Positions 19,231 to 27,109 of a stretch of DNA of 64,000 nucleotides are shown here, in pieces (position 1 is the first letter of the stretch; every line of letters starts with the position of its first letter). The DNA lies in NCBI GenBank assembly GCA_028871475.1, contig JAGWMZ010000017.1, positions 1 through 64,000 on the forward strand. The letters are read 5' to 3'. This DNA comes from Sphingomonadales bacterium (lineage in GTDB: Bacteria; Pseudomonadota; Alphaproteobacteria; Sphingomonadales; Sphingomonadaceae). The notes beneath the pieces are model-generated. The model ran no database searches, was not told where the DNA came from, and saw only the letters and a program-made list of their open reading frames with translations. A program made the position numbers and the translations under genes.

Positions 19231-20256
19231 TCACAAAAGCCCGTGCTTCTTCATCGAGTGGCGCAACTGGTCATAGGACAGGCCCAGCGCCTTGGCCGTC
19301 TGGCGCTGGTTGAAGCGGTTGCGCGCCAGCGCCGCGTCAATGATCGCCTTTTCATGCGCATCAACAGCGGCGCGCAGATCCTCCACCGCGCCAAGGTCAG
19401 GCGCCGGGGCCGGCGGCGGCGGAGCATCGCCCGCCTCCTCGCCGGAGCGCATGGAGGAGACCGGCTTCCATGGGCTGTCAAAGGGATCGAAGGTGATCTC
19501 GGCCACCGGCTCAGCCGGCAGATCCCAGCGATAGACCGCGCGCTCCACCACATTGCGCAATTCGCGGACATTGCCGGGCCAGGGATAACGCTCCATCAGG
19601 CGCAGCGCGCCGGGGGCAAAGCCGGGCCAACGGTCCCAGCCCAGCTCGATCGCCATGCGCCGCGCGAAATGTTCGGCCAGTACCGCGACGTCGCCCGACC
19701 GGGCCCGCAGCGGCGGCAGGGTGATCACCTCGAAGCTCAGCCGGTCGAGCAGGTCGGCGCGGAATTTGCGCTGCTCGGCCATGCGGGGCAGATCTTCATT
19801 GGTGGCAGCGACAATGCGCACATCCACGCGGATCGGGCGCGAGGAGCCGATGCGCGTCACCTCGCCATATTCCACCGCGCGCAGCAGACGCTCCTGCGCC
19901 CCCATCGACAGCGTGCCGAGTTCGTCGAGGAACAGCGTGCCGCGATCAGCCTCCTCGAACCGCCCGGCCCGCGCGCGCGTGGCGCCGGTAAAGGCCCCAG
20001 CCTCATGACCGAACAGTTCCGCCTCGATCAGCGTCTCGGGCATGGCGGCGCAATTGAGCGTGACGAGCGGCTCATCCCAGCGCGAGGAGAGCCGGTGCAG
20101 ACGCTCGGCGATCAGTTCCTTGCCCGTGCCCCTTTCACCGATCACCAACACCGGGCGACGCAGCGGCGCGGCACGACTGGCGCGCTCCACCGCATCCAGA
20201 AAAGCGCTGGACTGGCCAATGAATTGCGCATCACGAGGAGTACCAAGGCTTGCCAT
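19231..20256 (-). CDS. pspF: PspF: sigma-54 activator of the phage-shock operon
   Basis: A 341-residue enhancer-binding protein that lacks an N-terminal receiver domain, as PspF does. The AAA+ domain has Walker A GERGTGKE (40-47), the sigma-54 contact loop GAFTGA (87-92) and Walker B GTLFLDE. A C-terminal Fis-type helix-turn-helix (NQRQTAKALGLSYDQLRHSM) binds the upstream activator sites. It is transcribed divergently from pspA, whose promoter carries a -24/-12 element. Family knowledge: PspA binds PspF and silences it until envelope stress releases it. The ATG at 20256 (MASLGTPRD) fits the family start better than the upstream extension. Confidence 0.96.
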   Translation of the reverse strand: MASLGTPRDAQFIGQSSAFLDAVERASRAAPLRRPVLVIGERGTGKELIAERLHRLSSRWDEPLVTLNCAAMPETLIEAELFGHEAGAFTGATRARAGRFEEADRGTLFLDELGTLSMGAQERLLRAVEYGEVTRIGSSRPIRVDVRIVAATNEDLPRMAEQRKFRADLLDRLSFEVITLPPLRARSGDVAVLAEHFARRMAIELGWDRWPGFAPGALRLMERYPWPGNVRELRNVVERAVYRWDLPAEPVAEITFDPFDSPWKPVSSMRSGEEAGDAPPPPAPAPDLGAVEDLRAAVDAHEKAIIDAALARNRFNQRQTAKALGLSYDQLRHSMKKHGLL

Positions 20257-20357
20257 GACCAAGGGTTGGCATATTTCCCCAAGGCTTGGCAAGAATTACC
20301 AAAGTGGCGGATGGGTTATTTTTCATAAAGCAATATAAAGCAATGATTTAATGAAAC

Positions 20358-20373
20358 TGGCACGCCCATTGCT
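20358..20373 (+). promoter_or_regulatory. Sigma-54 (-24/-12) promoter of the psp operon
   Basis: TGGCACGCCCATTGCT matches the consensus TGGCACG-N4-TTGCW exactly. It sits in the pspF-pspA intergenic region facing pspA, about 330 bases before the canonical pspA start. With pspF divergently encoded next to it, this is very likely the PspF-dependent promoter. Confidence 0.9.
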
Positions 20374-20699
20374 ATATCACGAACGTATCTCAGGATCGCA
20401 TCTCCTTCAAGGCAAAGGCCATGACCATTCCCTTCCCCTCTCTCGACCCGGATGGCGCGCTGGGCGATCTTTCGCCCCTTGATCGCCGCGCCGCGCCGCA
20501 ATCGCCCCGGATCGAGACCGGACCGGAGCGCGCCACCGGCCGCTCACCTCAGCCGTCTGGCATGCCCCTGCACGCCCGGCGCGCTCCGGTCCAACCCGAT
20601 CACGCCGGTTCATCGCCCCGGCGTCGCTTTCGCCTTGACAGCGAGGTCGAAAAGTTACGTCTCCTTTCGCAAAATCCTTTCCTTACCGGAGCAGGCCAC
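20374..20699 (+). other. Long psp leader containing an in-frame ORF fused to pspA
   Basis: Between the sigma-54 promoter and the canonical pspA start lies a ~325-base leader. From an ATG at 20421, preceded by AAGGCAAAGG, the pspA frame is open without a stop, which would add 93 Pro/Arg-rich residues to PspA. A second ORF (20452-20703) ends in an ATGA overlap with the pspA start. Neither peptide resembles a known family. This is either an N-terminally extended PspA, a translated leader, or non-coding GC-rich sequence. Confidence 0.35.
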
Positions 20700-21374
20700 A
20701 TGAGCATCTTCAGCCGCACCCGCGACATCATCGCCGCCAATTTTTCCGACCTGCTCGACAAGGCCGAAGACCCCTCGAAGATGATCCGCATGATCATCGT
20801 GGAAATGGAGGAAACGCTGGTCGAAGTGCGCGCCAGCGCGGCCCGCACCATTGCCGACCAGAAGGAAATGCGCCGCCATGTTGCCAAGCTGGAACGCCTT
20901 CAGGCCGACTGGGCCGACAAGGCGCAGCTCGCCCTGTCGAAGGATCGCGAGGATCTGGCCCGCGCCGCGCTGATCGAAAAGCGCAAGGCCAGCGACATGG
21001 CCGAGCAGCTCAGCCACGAGATCTCGGTGCTCGACGATTCGCTGCGCGCGTTTGAGGCCGATATCGAAAAGCTGCAGACCCGCCTGCGCGAGGCCCGCAG
21101 CCGCCAGAGCGCGATCGCCGCCCGTCTGGAAAGCGCGGAAAACCGCGTGAAGCTGCGCACGCTGCTGGCCTCCGAGCGGGTGGACGAGGCCATGGCCCGT
21201 TTCGACGCGCTGGAACGCCGGGTGGATTATGCGGAAGGACGCGCCGATGCGCTCAGCCTGGCCGACAGCAACGCCAAGCCCACGCTGGCCGACGAGATCG
21301 CCGCGCTGGCCGCCGGCGACAGGGTCGATGACGAACTGGAAGCCATGAAACGCGCACTCAGGAAGGAGGGCTGA
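20700..21374 (+). CDS. pspA: Phage-shock protein A (PspA/IM30)
   Basis: A 224-residue coiled-coil peripheral membrane protein. It starts with the amphipathic helix MSIFSRTRDIIAANFSDLL, followed by DPSKMIRMIIVEMEE and long heptad-rich helices to about residue 190, as in ESCRT-III-like PspA. It binds and stabilises damaged inner membrane and inhibits PspF. The ATG at 20700 has GGAG upstream and matches the family start; a 93-residue in-frame upstream extension exists (see leader). It is the first gene after the sigma-54 promoter. Confidence 0.97.
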   Translation: MSIFSRTRDIIAANFSDLLDKAEDPSKMIRMIIVEMEETLVEVRASAARTIADQKEMRRHVAKLERLQADWADKAQLALSKDREDLARAALIEKRKASDMAEQLSHEISVLDDSLRAFEADIEKLQTRLREARSRQSAIAARLESAENRVKLRTLLASERVDEAMARFDALERRVDYAEGRADALSLADSNAKPTLADEIAALAAGDRVDDELEAMKRALRKEG

Positions 21375-21378
21375 TTGC

Positions 21379-21717
21379 ATGGACGAAATCGTTATCCCGG
21401 TCGTCGCCATCGGCTCGCTCTTCGTGGGCCTGCCCTGGATCATCCTGCATTACATGACCAAGTGGAAGACCGCCTCCACCCTGACCAACAGCGATGAGGC
21501 GCTGCTTGAGGAACTCTACCAGCTGGCCCGCCGTTTGAGCGACCGGATGGGAACCGTGGAAAGGCTGGTCTCCAGCGAACACCCCGATTTCCAGCCTGCT
21601 TCCTCGCTCTCCAGCCGCGCCACAGACCATCACGACCTTGACCGTCACACCCCCACAGGCGAGCTGACCGAAGGGCTAGACCGCCTTCGCAGCCAATTCG
21701 AAAGGACCCGCCGGTGA
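21379..21717 (+). CDS. pspB: Phage-shock protein B (PspB)
   Basis: A 112-residue inner-membrane protein: one N-terminal membrane helix (about 5-26), then a WKTASTLTNSDEALLEEL segment and a coil RLSDRMGTVERLVSSEHPDF. That coil corresponds to the RIQALEAILDAEHPNW region of E. coli PspB. It is longer than the E. coli protein (74 residues) by a polar C-terminal tail. PspB with PspC relays envelope stress to PspA-PspF. It starts just after the pspA stop, and its own stop overlaps the pspC GTG. Confidence 0.93.
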   Translation: MDEIVIPVVAIGSLFVGLPWIILHYMTKWKTASTLTNSDEALLEELYQLARRLSDRMGTVERLVSSEHPDFQPASSLSSRATDHHDLDRHTPTGELTEGLDRLRSQFERTRR

Positions 21718-22091
21718 ACCCGCTTCGCACAAAGTTCTACAAGGACAAGGCCAATGGCAAGTTCATGGGCGTCTGCGCCGGAATTGCTGATTACACGGGC
21801 GTCGACATTCTGTGGGTGCGTCTGGGCATGCTGGGGCTGATGTGGCTCTCGGGCGGGGTGGTCTTCATGGCCTATATCGCCGCGGGCATTCTGGCCGAAA
21901 ACAAGCCCAGCGGCATGTATGCCGACCGCCAGGAAGAAAAATTCTGGCAGGGTGTGCGCCAGTCGCCCAGCCGCACCACCCGCGATGTCCGCGCCGATTT
22001 CCGCGACATCGACCGGCGTCTGGCCGCGGTGGAGGCCTATTATGTCTCCTCCAACCCGCGCCTGTCGGAAGAAATCGAGAAGCTGCGCTGA
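21714..22091 (+). CDS. pspC: Phage-shock protein C (PspC)
   Basis: A 125-residue protein with the PspC domain GKFMGVCAGIADYTGVDILWVRLG, followed by a membrane helix (about 38-62) and a C-terminal coiled coil, RRLAAVEAYYVSSNPRLSEEIEKLR-like. The start is a GTG overlapping the pspB stop (GTGA). Its C-terminal coil is the same kind of module repeated in the five small genes that follow. Family role: membrane sensor/effector of the Psp response. Confidence 0.94.
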   Translation: MNPLRTKFYKDKANGKFMGVCAGIADYTGVDILWVRLGMLGLMWLSGGVVFMAYIAAGILAENKPSGMYADRQEEKFWQGVRQSPSRTTRDVRADFRDIDRRLAAVEAYYVSSNPRLSEEIEKLR

Positions 22092-22130
22092 GGCGCTGCC
22101 AGCCATAAAGCATTCAAGGGGGAATTCATC

Positions 22131-22433
22131 ATGTCAGACCTAGGCATCCTCGTGCCGCTCTTCGCCCTGTCCATCCCGATCACCGCGATCTGGGCCAAGC
22201 ACAAGCGGCAGATCGCCGAAATGCACATGCGCAGCGGCGCGGGCCAATCGAGCGAGGCGCAGGCCCAGATCGCCCGCAAGACCGCCGAGCTGGAAGAGCG
22301 GGTGCGCGTGCTCGAACGCATCGTGACGGACGGCAATTATTCGCTGGCCAGCCAGATCGAGGCGCTGCGCGGCGATGAACACCCCCTGCCGCCGCCTTCG
22401 GTTACCACCACCAGCTCGCTTGGAGCGCGGTGA
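22131..22433 (+). CDS. PspB-like single-pass coil protein, array member 1
   Basis: A 100-residue protein: N-terminal membrane helix (about 4-22), basic segment AKHKRQIAEMHM, then a coil with ELEERVRVLERIVTD and SLASQIEALR. The coil aligns by eye with PspB (DRMGTVERLVSSEHP) and with the C-terminus of PspC (RLAAVEAYY...LSEEIEKLR). It has a good Shine-Dalgarno (GGGGGAA). It is the first of five consecutive small genes of the same design, all in the psp operon direction. No individual function is known. Confidence 0.8.
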   Translation: MSDLGILVPLFALSIPITAIWAKHKRQIAEMHMRSGAGQSSEAQAQIARKTAELEERVRVLERIVTDGNYSLASQIEALRGDEHPLPPPSVTTTSSLGAR

Positions 22434-22434
22434 G

Positions 22435-22719
22435 ATGGGCCCGGGCGAAACGCTCAGCCTGGCAGCGGTTCTGGTGGCGGTCATCGCCATCACCGGCATC
22501 GTCGCCGGCGCCTATCGCAGCCGCCTCGCCTTCCGCCAGCGCGAGCTGGAGCTGAAGATCGAGCTGGCCCGCGTCGAGCTGGAAACCGCCCGCGCCCATC
22601 CCGACCCCAGCCCGCTGGAACACCGGGTGCGCGTGCTGGAACGCATCGCCACCGACCGGGCCCGTGATCTGGCCAGCCAGATCGACGAGCTGGCCAAACC
22701 CGACCCCCTTCTCAACTGA
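22435..22719 (+). CDS. PspB-like single-pass coil protein, array member 2
   Basis: A 94-residue protein starting one base after the previous stop (TGAGATG). It has a membrane helix at about 7-27 (LSLAAVLVAVIAITGIVAGAY), a charged helix RQRELELKIELARVELETA, then the shared coil EHRVRVLERIATDRARDLASQIDEL. The frame is open upstream to 22375, but that part overlaps member 1. The longer juxtamembrane helix distinguishes it from member 1. Confidence 0.78.
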   Translation: MGPGETLSLAAVLVAVIAITGIVAGAYRSRLAFRQRELELKIELARVELETARAHPDPSPLEHRVRVLERIATDRARDLASQIDELAKPDPLLN

Positions 22720-22747
22720 CACCTGACCCCTTTGCGGAGCCGCCGAC

Positions 22748-23020
22748 ATGAACTGGGCCGAAGCCATTGTCCTTATCGTCGTTGCCTCTGGCCTGGCCAA
22801 GGTGGTGAGCGCTGCCATTACCACCGGCAAGCGCACCCACTCGGTCACCTTCCAGCCTGACGAACGCACCGCCGCCGACCTGCGCGACGCCCTGGCCCAG
22901 AACGCCAGCCTGCGCCGCGATGTGGACGACCTGCGCGAACGCATCCGCGTGCTGGAACGCATCGCCACATCCGAACGCCAGAGCCGCAATCTGGCCGACG
23001 AAATCGAACGCCTGCGCTGA
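22748..23020 (+). CDS. PspB-like single-pass coil protein, array member 3
   Basis: A 90-residue protein with a membrane helix at about 5-24, a polar linker (TTGKRTHSVTFQPDERT) and the coil LRERIRVLERIATSERQSRNLADEIERLR-like segment ending the protein. It has the Shine-Dalgarno CGGAG upstream. Its last 25 residues are the closest match in the array to the PspC C-terminus (SEEIEKLR versus ADEIERLR). Confidence 0.78.
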   Translation: MNWAEAIVLIVVASGLAKVVSAAITTGKRTHSVTFQPDERTAADLRDALAQNASLRRDVDDLRERIRVLERIATSERQSRNLADEIERLR

Positions 23021-23042
23021 TTTGCTCGTAAGGATCACCCCC

Positions 23043-23315
23043 ATGATTCACGAATTCACCCACGCTATCGCGCCCTTCCTGTGGACCGGCGTGGTCGCCA
23101 TGGCCCTGTATCTGCGCCACCGGCGCAAGATGGCCGAGATCAACGCGGGCCCGCCCGCCCAACCGCAATGGAGCGCACCGCAGACCAGTGCCCAGGACCA
23201 GGAGCTGGCCCGCCTGCGCGAACGTGTCCGTGTGCTGGAACGCATCGCCACCGAGGCCGAACGCCCCGGCTCGCCCCAATCCCTCGCCGCCCAGATCGAC
23301 GCGCTGCGCGACTGA
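23043..23315 (+). CDS. PspB-like single-pass coil protein, array member 4
   Basis: A 90-residue protein starting at the ATG at 23043 (MIHEFTHAIAP), with AAGGA upstream. It has a membrane helix at about 9-24, basic YLRHRRKMAEIN, a Pro/Gln-rich spacer, then LARLRERVRVLERIATEAE and SLAAQIDALR. The juxtamembrane RHRRKMAEIN resembles KHKRQIAEMH of member 1, so members 1 and 4 may be the closest pair. Confidence 0.78.
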   Translation: MIHEFTHAIAPFLWTGVVAMALYLRHRRKMAEINAGPPAQPQWSAPQTSAQDQELARLRERVRVLERIATEAERPGSPQSLAAQIDALRD

Positions 23316-23342
23316 CCCCCCACCGCAACCGGGAACACCACC

Positions 23343-23636
23343 ATGGAACCGCTTGTCTCCACCGCTGCTGCCACCCCCTGGCTGGCCGCTCCCCATGTCG
23401 TCCCCACCATCGCGACCGCCGCCCTGCTGGCGCTGGCCATGGTGGTGATGGCCGCGCTCAAGGGCTGGCAGGGCTGGCTTGCGCTCAAGCAGCGCGAACT
23501 CGACATGGCGCCGCGCGGCATCATGCCGCTTGCCGAGCCCGACGCCGGACCCGCCACGGCCGCCCGCATCGAACTGGCCGATCTGAAGGAACGCATCCGC
23601 AAGCTGGAAGCCATCGCATCAGGCGTCGATCTGTAA
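23343..23636 (+). CDS. PspB-like single-pass coil protein, array member 5
   Basis: A 97-residue protein with a longer N-terminus, a membrane helix at about 19-41, then LALKQRELDMAPRG, and a shorter coil ELADLKERIRKLEAIASGVDL. RERIxxLEAI is close to E. coli PspB (RERIQALEAI). It lacks the trailing LAxQIDxLR part present in members 1-4. It is the last member of the array; a hairpin without a T run (23641-23676) follows. Confidence 0.75.
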   Translation: MEPLVSTAAATPWLAAPHVVPTIATAALLALAMVVMAALKGWQGWLALKQRELDMAPRGIMPLAEPDAGPATAARIELADLKERIRKLEAIASGVDL

Positions 23637-23688
23637 TTGAAGCGCGCGGGGATGGATTTACCCCGCCCATCGCGCTATCGGCCCGCTC

Positions 23689-24108
23689 ATGACCCAAGCG
23701 CGCACCCTTGACGACATCCACGAGGAATATGACTTCCTTGACGCCGACGAACGCTATCGCCTGCTGATCGACCTGGGCCGCGCCCTGCCCCCCATGCCCG
23801 ACGCGCTGAAAACCGACGCCACGCTGGTGCGCGGCTGCTCGGCCAGCGTCTGGGTCTACCCTGTGCCGGGCGATGCCGGCGGCCTCACCTTCCTGGCCGA
23901 CAGCAACGCGGCCATCACCAAGGGAATCATCGCCCTCGTTCTGGCCGCGGTGCAGGGCAAACCGGCCGCCGACGTGGCCGACATGGACATCGCCGGGGCG
24001 CTGGAGCCCTTCGATCTGCGCAACCAGCTTTCCAGCAACCGGACGCAGGGCGTGCCCAACATGATCGCGCTGATCAAGCAACATGCGGGGCGGCTGGTTC
24101 AGGGGTGA
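23689..24108 (+). CDS. sufE: SufE family cysteine desulfurase sulfur acceptor
   Basis: A 139-residue SufE protein. The acceptor Cys50 lies in VRGCSASVW. The N-terminal DDIHEEYDFLDADERYRLLIDLGR and the C-terminal SSNRTQGVPNMIALIK are family hallmarks. SufE takes persulfide from SufS and passes it to the Fe-S scaffold. It is separated from a suf operon here. Fe-S-related bolA and a CGFS glutaredoxin lie 4-5 kb downstream, not adjacent. Confidence 0.95.
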   Translation: MTQARTLDDIHEEYDFLDADERYRLLIDLGRALPPMPDALKTDATLVRGCSASVWVYPVPGDAGGLTFLADSNAAITKGIIALVLAAVQGKPAADVADMDIAGALEPFDLRNQLSSNRTQGVPNMIALIKQHAGRLVQG

Positions 24109-24158
24109 GTTTTTAGAACGAAGGGCAATGCGCTGGCCATCGCCCCCGCATCTTTCCC

Positions 24159-24683
24159 CTAAACCCCTTCCACCTCGCGCAACACAGCCACTCCGGCCTT
24201 CCGCTGCTCGCCCAGTTCCCGCTTCAACACCGCAGGATCGCGGGCGAGGACGAAACCGAAGGACACGCCGCCCTCTTTGCCGATGGTGGCGTGATGCAAT
24301 TTATGCGCCTGCACCAGACGCCTGGCATAACCCGCGCGCGGCACATAACGGAACCAGCGCTGGTGGACGAGGCCATCGTGAATCAGCGTGTAGACCAAAC
24401 CGTAAAGCAGCACGCCAAGCCCGATCCATGTACCCGGCCACCACGCCTGCGCGCCCATCACCAGCCGGCTGCCCAGCGAAAAGGCGCCGATGCTGATGGC
24501 CGCGCCGAACAGGGCATACAGGTCGTTGCGTTCGAGGAATCCCTCGTGAGCTTCGTGGTGGTCGCGATGCCAGGCCCAGCCAAAGCCATGCATGATGTAT
24601 TTATGCGCGCTCCACGCAAGCGCCTCCATTGCCAGAAAGCTGGCAAGGACAATCACGGCAGCGAAAACGTTGGGCATGGGCAT
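24159..24683 (-). CDS. crtZ: Beta-carotene hydroxylase CrtZ-like (fatty acid hydroxylase superfamily)
   Basis: A 174-residue membrane di-iron oxygenase with the histidine clusters HKYIMHG, HRDHHEAHEG, HDGLVHQRW and HKLHHA typical of CrtZ. It adds 3-hydroxyls to beta-ionone rings, giving zeaxanthin or related xanthophylls (family knowledge). Other crt genes are absent from this window. The start is uncertain between ATGs at 24683 and 24677; upstream residues are not family-like. It is convergent with sufE. Confidence 0.92.
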   Translation of the reverse strand: MPMPNVFAAVIVLASFLAMEALAWSAHKYIMHGFGWAWHRDHHEAHEGFLERNDLYALFGAAISIGAFSLGSRLVMGAQAWWPGTWIGLGVLLYGLVYTLIHDGLVHQRWFRYVPRAGYARRLVQAHKLHHATIGKEGGVSFGFVLARDPAVLKRELGEQRKAGVAVLREVEGV

Positions 24684-24851
24684 GAGGCCTGCATAGCGCC
24701 TCGCGCCGCCCGGGCAAAGCGTCGCGCCGGGGCAACAGCTGGCATCATTGTTCTGGCACCATGCAACCAAATGCTTTTTCGTGCGTCTGGAAGGACATGT
24801 TCTCCTGTCGGTCTCTGTTCCCCGCAGGCCACCGATTAGGACTGCCGGGGC

Positions 24852-24878
24852 GGCGCCCGGGTCTCTGATCCGGGCGCC
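24852..24878. other. Strong hairpin upstream of leuC
   Basis: Perfect inverted repeat GGCGCCCGG / CCGGGCGCC (9 bp, 9-base loop) about 100 bases before leuC, in the 291-base crtZ-leuC intergenic region. There is no T run, so it is not an obvious terminator. No leader peptide rich in Leu codons is visible. The role is unknown. Confidence 0.4.
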
Positions 24879-24974
24879 GACACGCGGGCGGGCGCTAGGC
24901 CTTTGTCAGGGCCAGCATCATCGCATCCGCGCCCCTTGCCTTCTTGCGCCATCATCCCTAATTCGCGGTGCATT

Positions 24975-26411
24975 ATGACAAACACCGCGCGCACGCTGTA
25001 CGAAAAGATCTGGGACGCCCACGTGGTGGAAACCCGCGATGATGGCACCAGCCTGATCTATATCGACCGTCATCTCGTTCATGAGGTGACCAGCCCGCAG
25101 GCCTTTGAGGCGCTTCGCGTTTCGGGCCGCAAGGTGCGCCGCCCCGACCTTACGCTGGCGGTTCCCGACCATAATCTGCCCACCACCGCCCGTCTGGATG
25201 GCGAAGGCCGCCGCCTGCCCATCGCCGACCCGGAAAGCGCGCAGCAACTGGCCGCGCTGGAACGCAATGCTCCTGAATTCGGCGTCCGCCTGATCGGCGC
25301 CACCGATGCCGAACAGGGCATCGTCCATGTGGTGGGCCCGGAACAGGGCTTCTCGCTGCCCGGCGCCACCATCGTGTGTGGTGACAGCCATACCGCCTGC
25401 CACGGCGGCCTGGGCGCGCTGGCCTTTGGCATCGGCACCAGCGAGGTCGAGCATGTGCTGGCCACGCAAACCCTGCTGCTCAAGCGCTCCAAAACGATGG
25501 AAGTGCGCGTCGAGGGCGATCTGCTGCCCGGTGTCACCGCCAAGGACGTGGTGCTGCACATCACCGGCACGCTGGGCGCGGCGGGCGGCACGGGCTATGT
25601 CATCGAATACACCGGCTCGGTGATCCGCGACCTGTCGATCGAGGGCCGTCTGACGGTGAGCAACATGGCCATCGAGCATGGCGCCCGCGCAGGGCTCATC
25701 GCCCCCGATGACAAGACCATCGCCTATGTAAAGGGACGCCCCTACGCCCCGAAGGGCGAGGCATGGGACAAGGCCGTTGCCTGGTGGAACAGCCTGAAGA
25801 CCGACGAAGGCGCGGTCTATGACAAGACCATCCTCATTGATGCCGCGACAATCGCGCCCACCGTCACCTGGGGCACCAGCCCGGAAGACACGATCGCCAT
25901 CAGCGGCAGCGTGCCCGCGCCGGAAGACTTTGCCGATGCCTCCAAGCAGGAAGCCGCGCGCAAGTCGCTGGCCTATATGGGTCTGACGCCCGGCCAGACA
26001 ATGGAATCGATCGAGATCCAGAACGTCTTCATCGGCAGTTGCACCAACAGCCGCATCGAGGATCTGCGCGCCGCCGCAGCCGTGCTGAAGGGCCGCCATA
26101 AGGCGCAGGGCGTGAAATGGGCCATCGTCGTGCCCGGTTCGGGTCTGGTCAAGGCGCAGGCCGAGGCCGAGGGGCTCGACAAAATTTTCATTGAAGCAGG
26201 GCTTGAATGGCGCGAGCCGGGCTGCTCGGCCTGCCTTGGCATGAACCCGGACAAGGTGCCCGCGGGCGAGCGTTGCGCCTCGACCAGCAACCGCAACTTC
26301 ATGGGGCGGCAGGGCCCGGGTGCGCGCACCCATCTGGTCAGCCCCGCCATGGCCGCCGCCGCCGCGGTGACCGGCCATCTGACCGACGTGCGCGCACTGG
26401 TGCCGGCCTGA
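24975..26411 (+). CDS. leuC: 3-isopropylmalate dehydratase large subunit
   Basis: A 478-residue aconitase-family subunit of leucine synthesis that isomerises 2-isopropylmalate to 3-isopropylmalate with LeuD. The [4Fe-4S] cysteines are in [10 protein letters not shown] (upstream block), FIGSCTNSR and [13 protein letters not shown] at 24975 ([18 protein letters not shown]) is the family start; the frame continues upstream without homology. leuD follows after two small possible genes, about 700 bases downstream. Confidence 0.98.
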   Translation: MTNTARTLYEKIWDAHVVETRDDGTSLIYIDRHLVHEVTSPQAFEALRVSGRKVRRPDLTLAVPDHNLPTTARLDGEGRRLPIADPESAQQLAALERNAPEFGVRLIGATDAEQGIVHVVGPEQGFSLPGATIVCGDSHTACHGGLGALAFGIGTSEVEHVLATQTLLLKRSKTMEVRVEGDLLPGVTAKDVVLHITGTLGAAGGTGYVIEYTGSVIRDLSIEGRLTVSNMAIEHGARAGLIAPDDKTIAYVKGRPYAPKGEAWDKAVAWWNSLKTDEGAVYDKTILIDAATIAPTVTWGTSPEDTIAISGSVPAPEDFADASKQEAARKSLAYMGLTPGQTMESIEIQNVFIGSCTNSRIEDLRAAAAVLKGRHKAQGVKWAIVVPGSGLVKAQAEAEGLDKIFIEAGLEWREPGCSACLGMNPDKVPAGERCASTSNRNFMGRQGPGARTHLVSPAMAAAAAVTGHLTDVRALVPA

Positions 26412-26418
26412 TCGGCAA

Positions 26419-26442
26419 GGCGGGGCCCGACGCGCCCCGCCT
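26419..26442 (+). terminator. Hairpin after leuC
   Basis: GGCGGGGC / GCGCCCCGCC-type stem immediately after the leuC stop, followed a few bases later by TCCATTTT. It is a weak terminator or attenuator between leuC and leuD. Confidence 0.5.
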
Positions 26443-26543
26443 CCATTTTCCAAAACCGGCGTTAACCCTGTCATCTAAGCGATGTTTCACCCGGTCCGGG
26501 CTAGGCTTTCCTCACAAGCGACAGGTTATGCCGGGGAACAAAC

Positions 26544-26753
26544 TTGCTCGACACGATGATCAACGCCCTTCCCGCACTTGCCGGCTTTACCGCTCTGGCA
26601 AGCCTGCGGCTGATGTTTTCACCGCAATCGCAGCGGGGGCCGCACAAACGGGTCCGCAACCGCTCAATCGAGGAAATGGAACGCAATCTCGCCCTGTTCG
26701 AGGCGACTCATGCCACGGGCAAAGGCAAAACCGGGCCGCTCATCCGCCGATAG
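26544..26753 (+). CDS. Possible small membrane-anchored protein
   Basis: A 69-residue frame from a TTG (ATG 12 bases downstream) between leuC and leuD. It has a hydrophobic N-terminus (MINALPALAGFTALASLRLMF), then a basic polar tail (SQRGPHKRVRNRSIEEMERNLALF). No family is recognised. Codon composition is compatible with coding, but the start codon and its Shine-Dalgarno are weak. Confidence 0.4.
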   Translation: MLDTMINALPALAGFTALASLRLMFSPQSQRGPHKRVRNRSIEEMERNLALFEATHATGKGKTGPLIRR

Positions 26754-26934
26754 GACACCAGCGCTTCGCCGCATTTCCCACTGATTCTACCAACGTAGCC
26801 CTTGCGCAGGGTGCAAAACTGGCGTCCCATCGCTTGCCAAGCCGCACAATGTTGCGGCAACGAGCCAAAAATCACCTGCTCGGCATGGTCAGGGCGCTTG
26901 CCTGTTCATGCCGGCGCGATCATAGGAGGATGCC

Positions 26935-27102
26935 ATGAGCAAGCAGAACGACAAGTCCGAACGCGCCAATTGGGCCGGGGCCGCCGCATTGGCGGGCGCG
27001 GCGCTGGGTTCGGCCGCGCTGGCGGCTGTCTTGCTGTACGGAACGCGGGCCAAGGAAAAGCCCACCCCTTCGCATCCCGAGGATGCGCCCGAAACCGACT
27101 GA
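26935..27102 (+). CDS. Small single-pass membrane protein upstream of leuD
   Basis: A 55-residue ORF with a strong Shine-Dalgarno (AGGAGGA, five bases upstream). The N-terminus is polar ([13 protein letters not shown]), then an Ala/Gly-rich membrane helix (about 14-36), then a charged Pro-rich tail. It ends seven bases before the leuD start, so the two are almost certainly co-translated. No family is recognised. Its position between leuC and leuD may be simple hitch-hiking. Confidence 0.7.
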   Translation: MSKQNDKSERANWAGAAALAGAALGSAALAAVLLYGTRAKEKPTPSHPEDAPETD

Positions 27103-27109
27103 GAGACCT

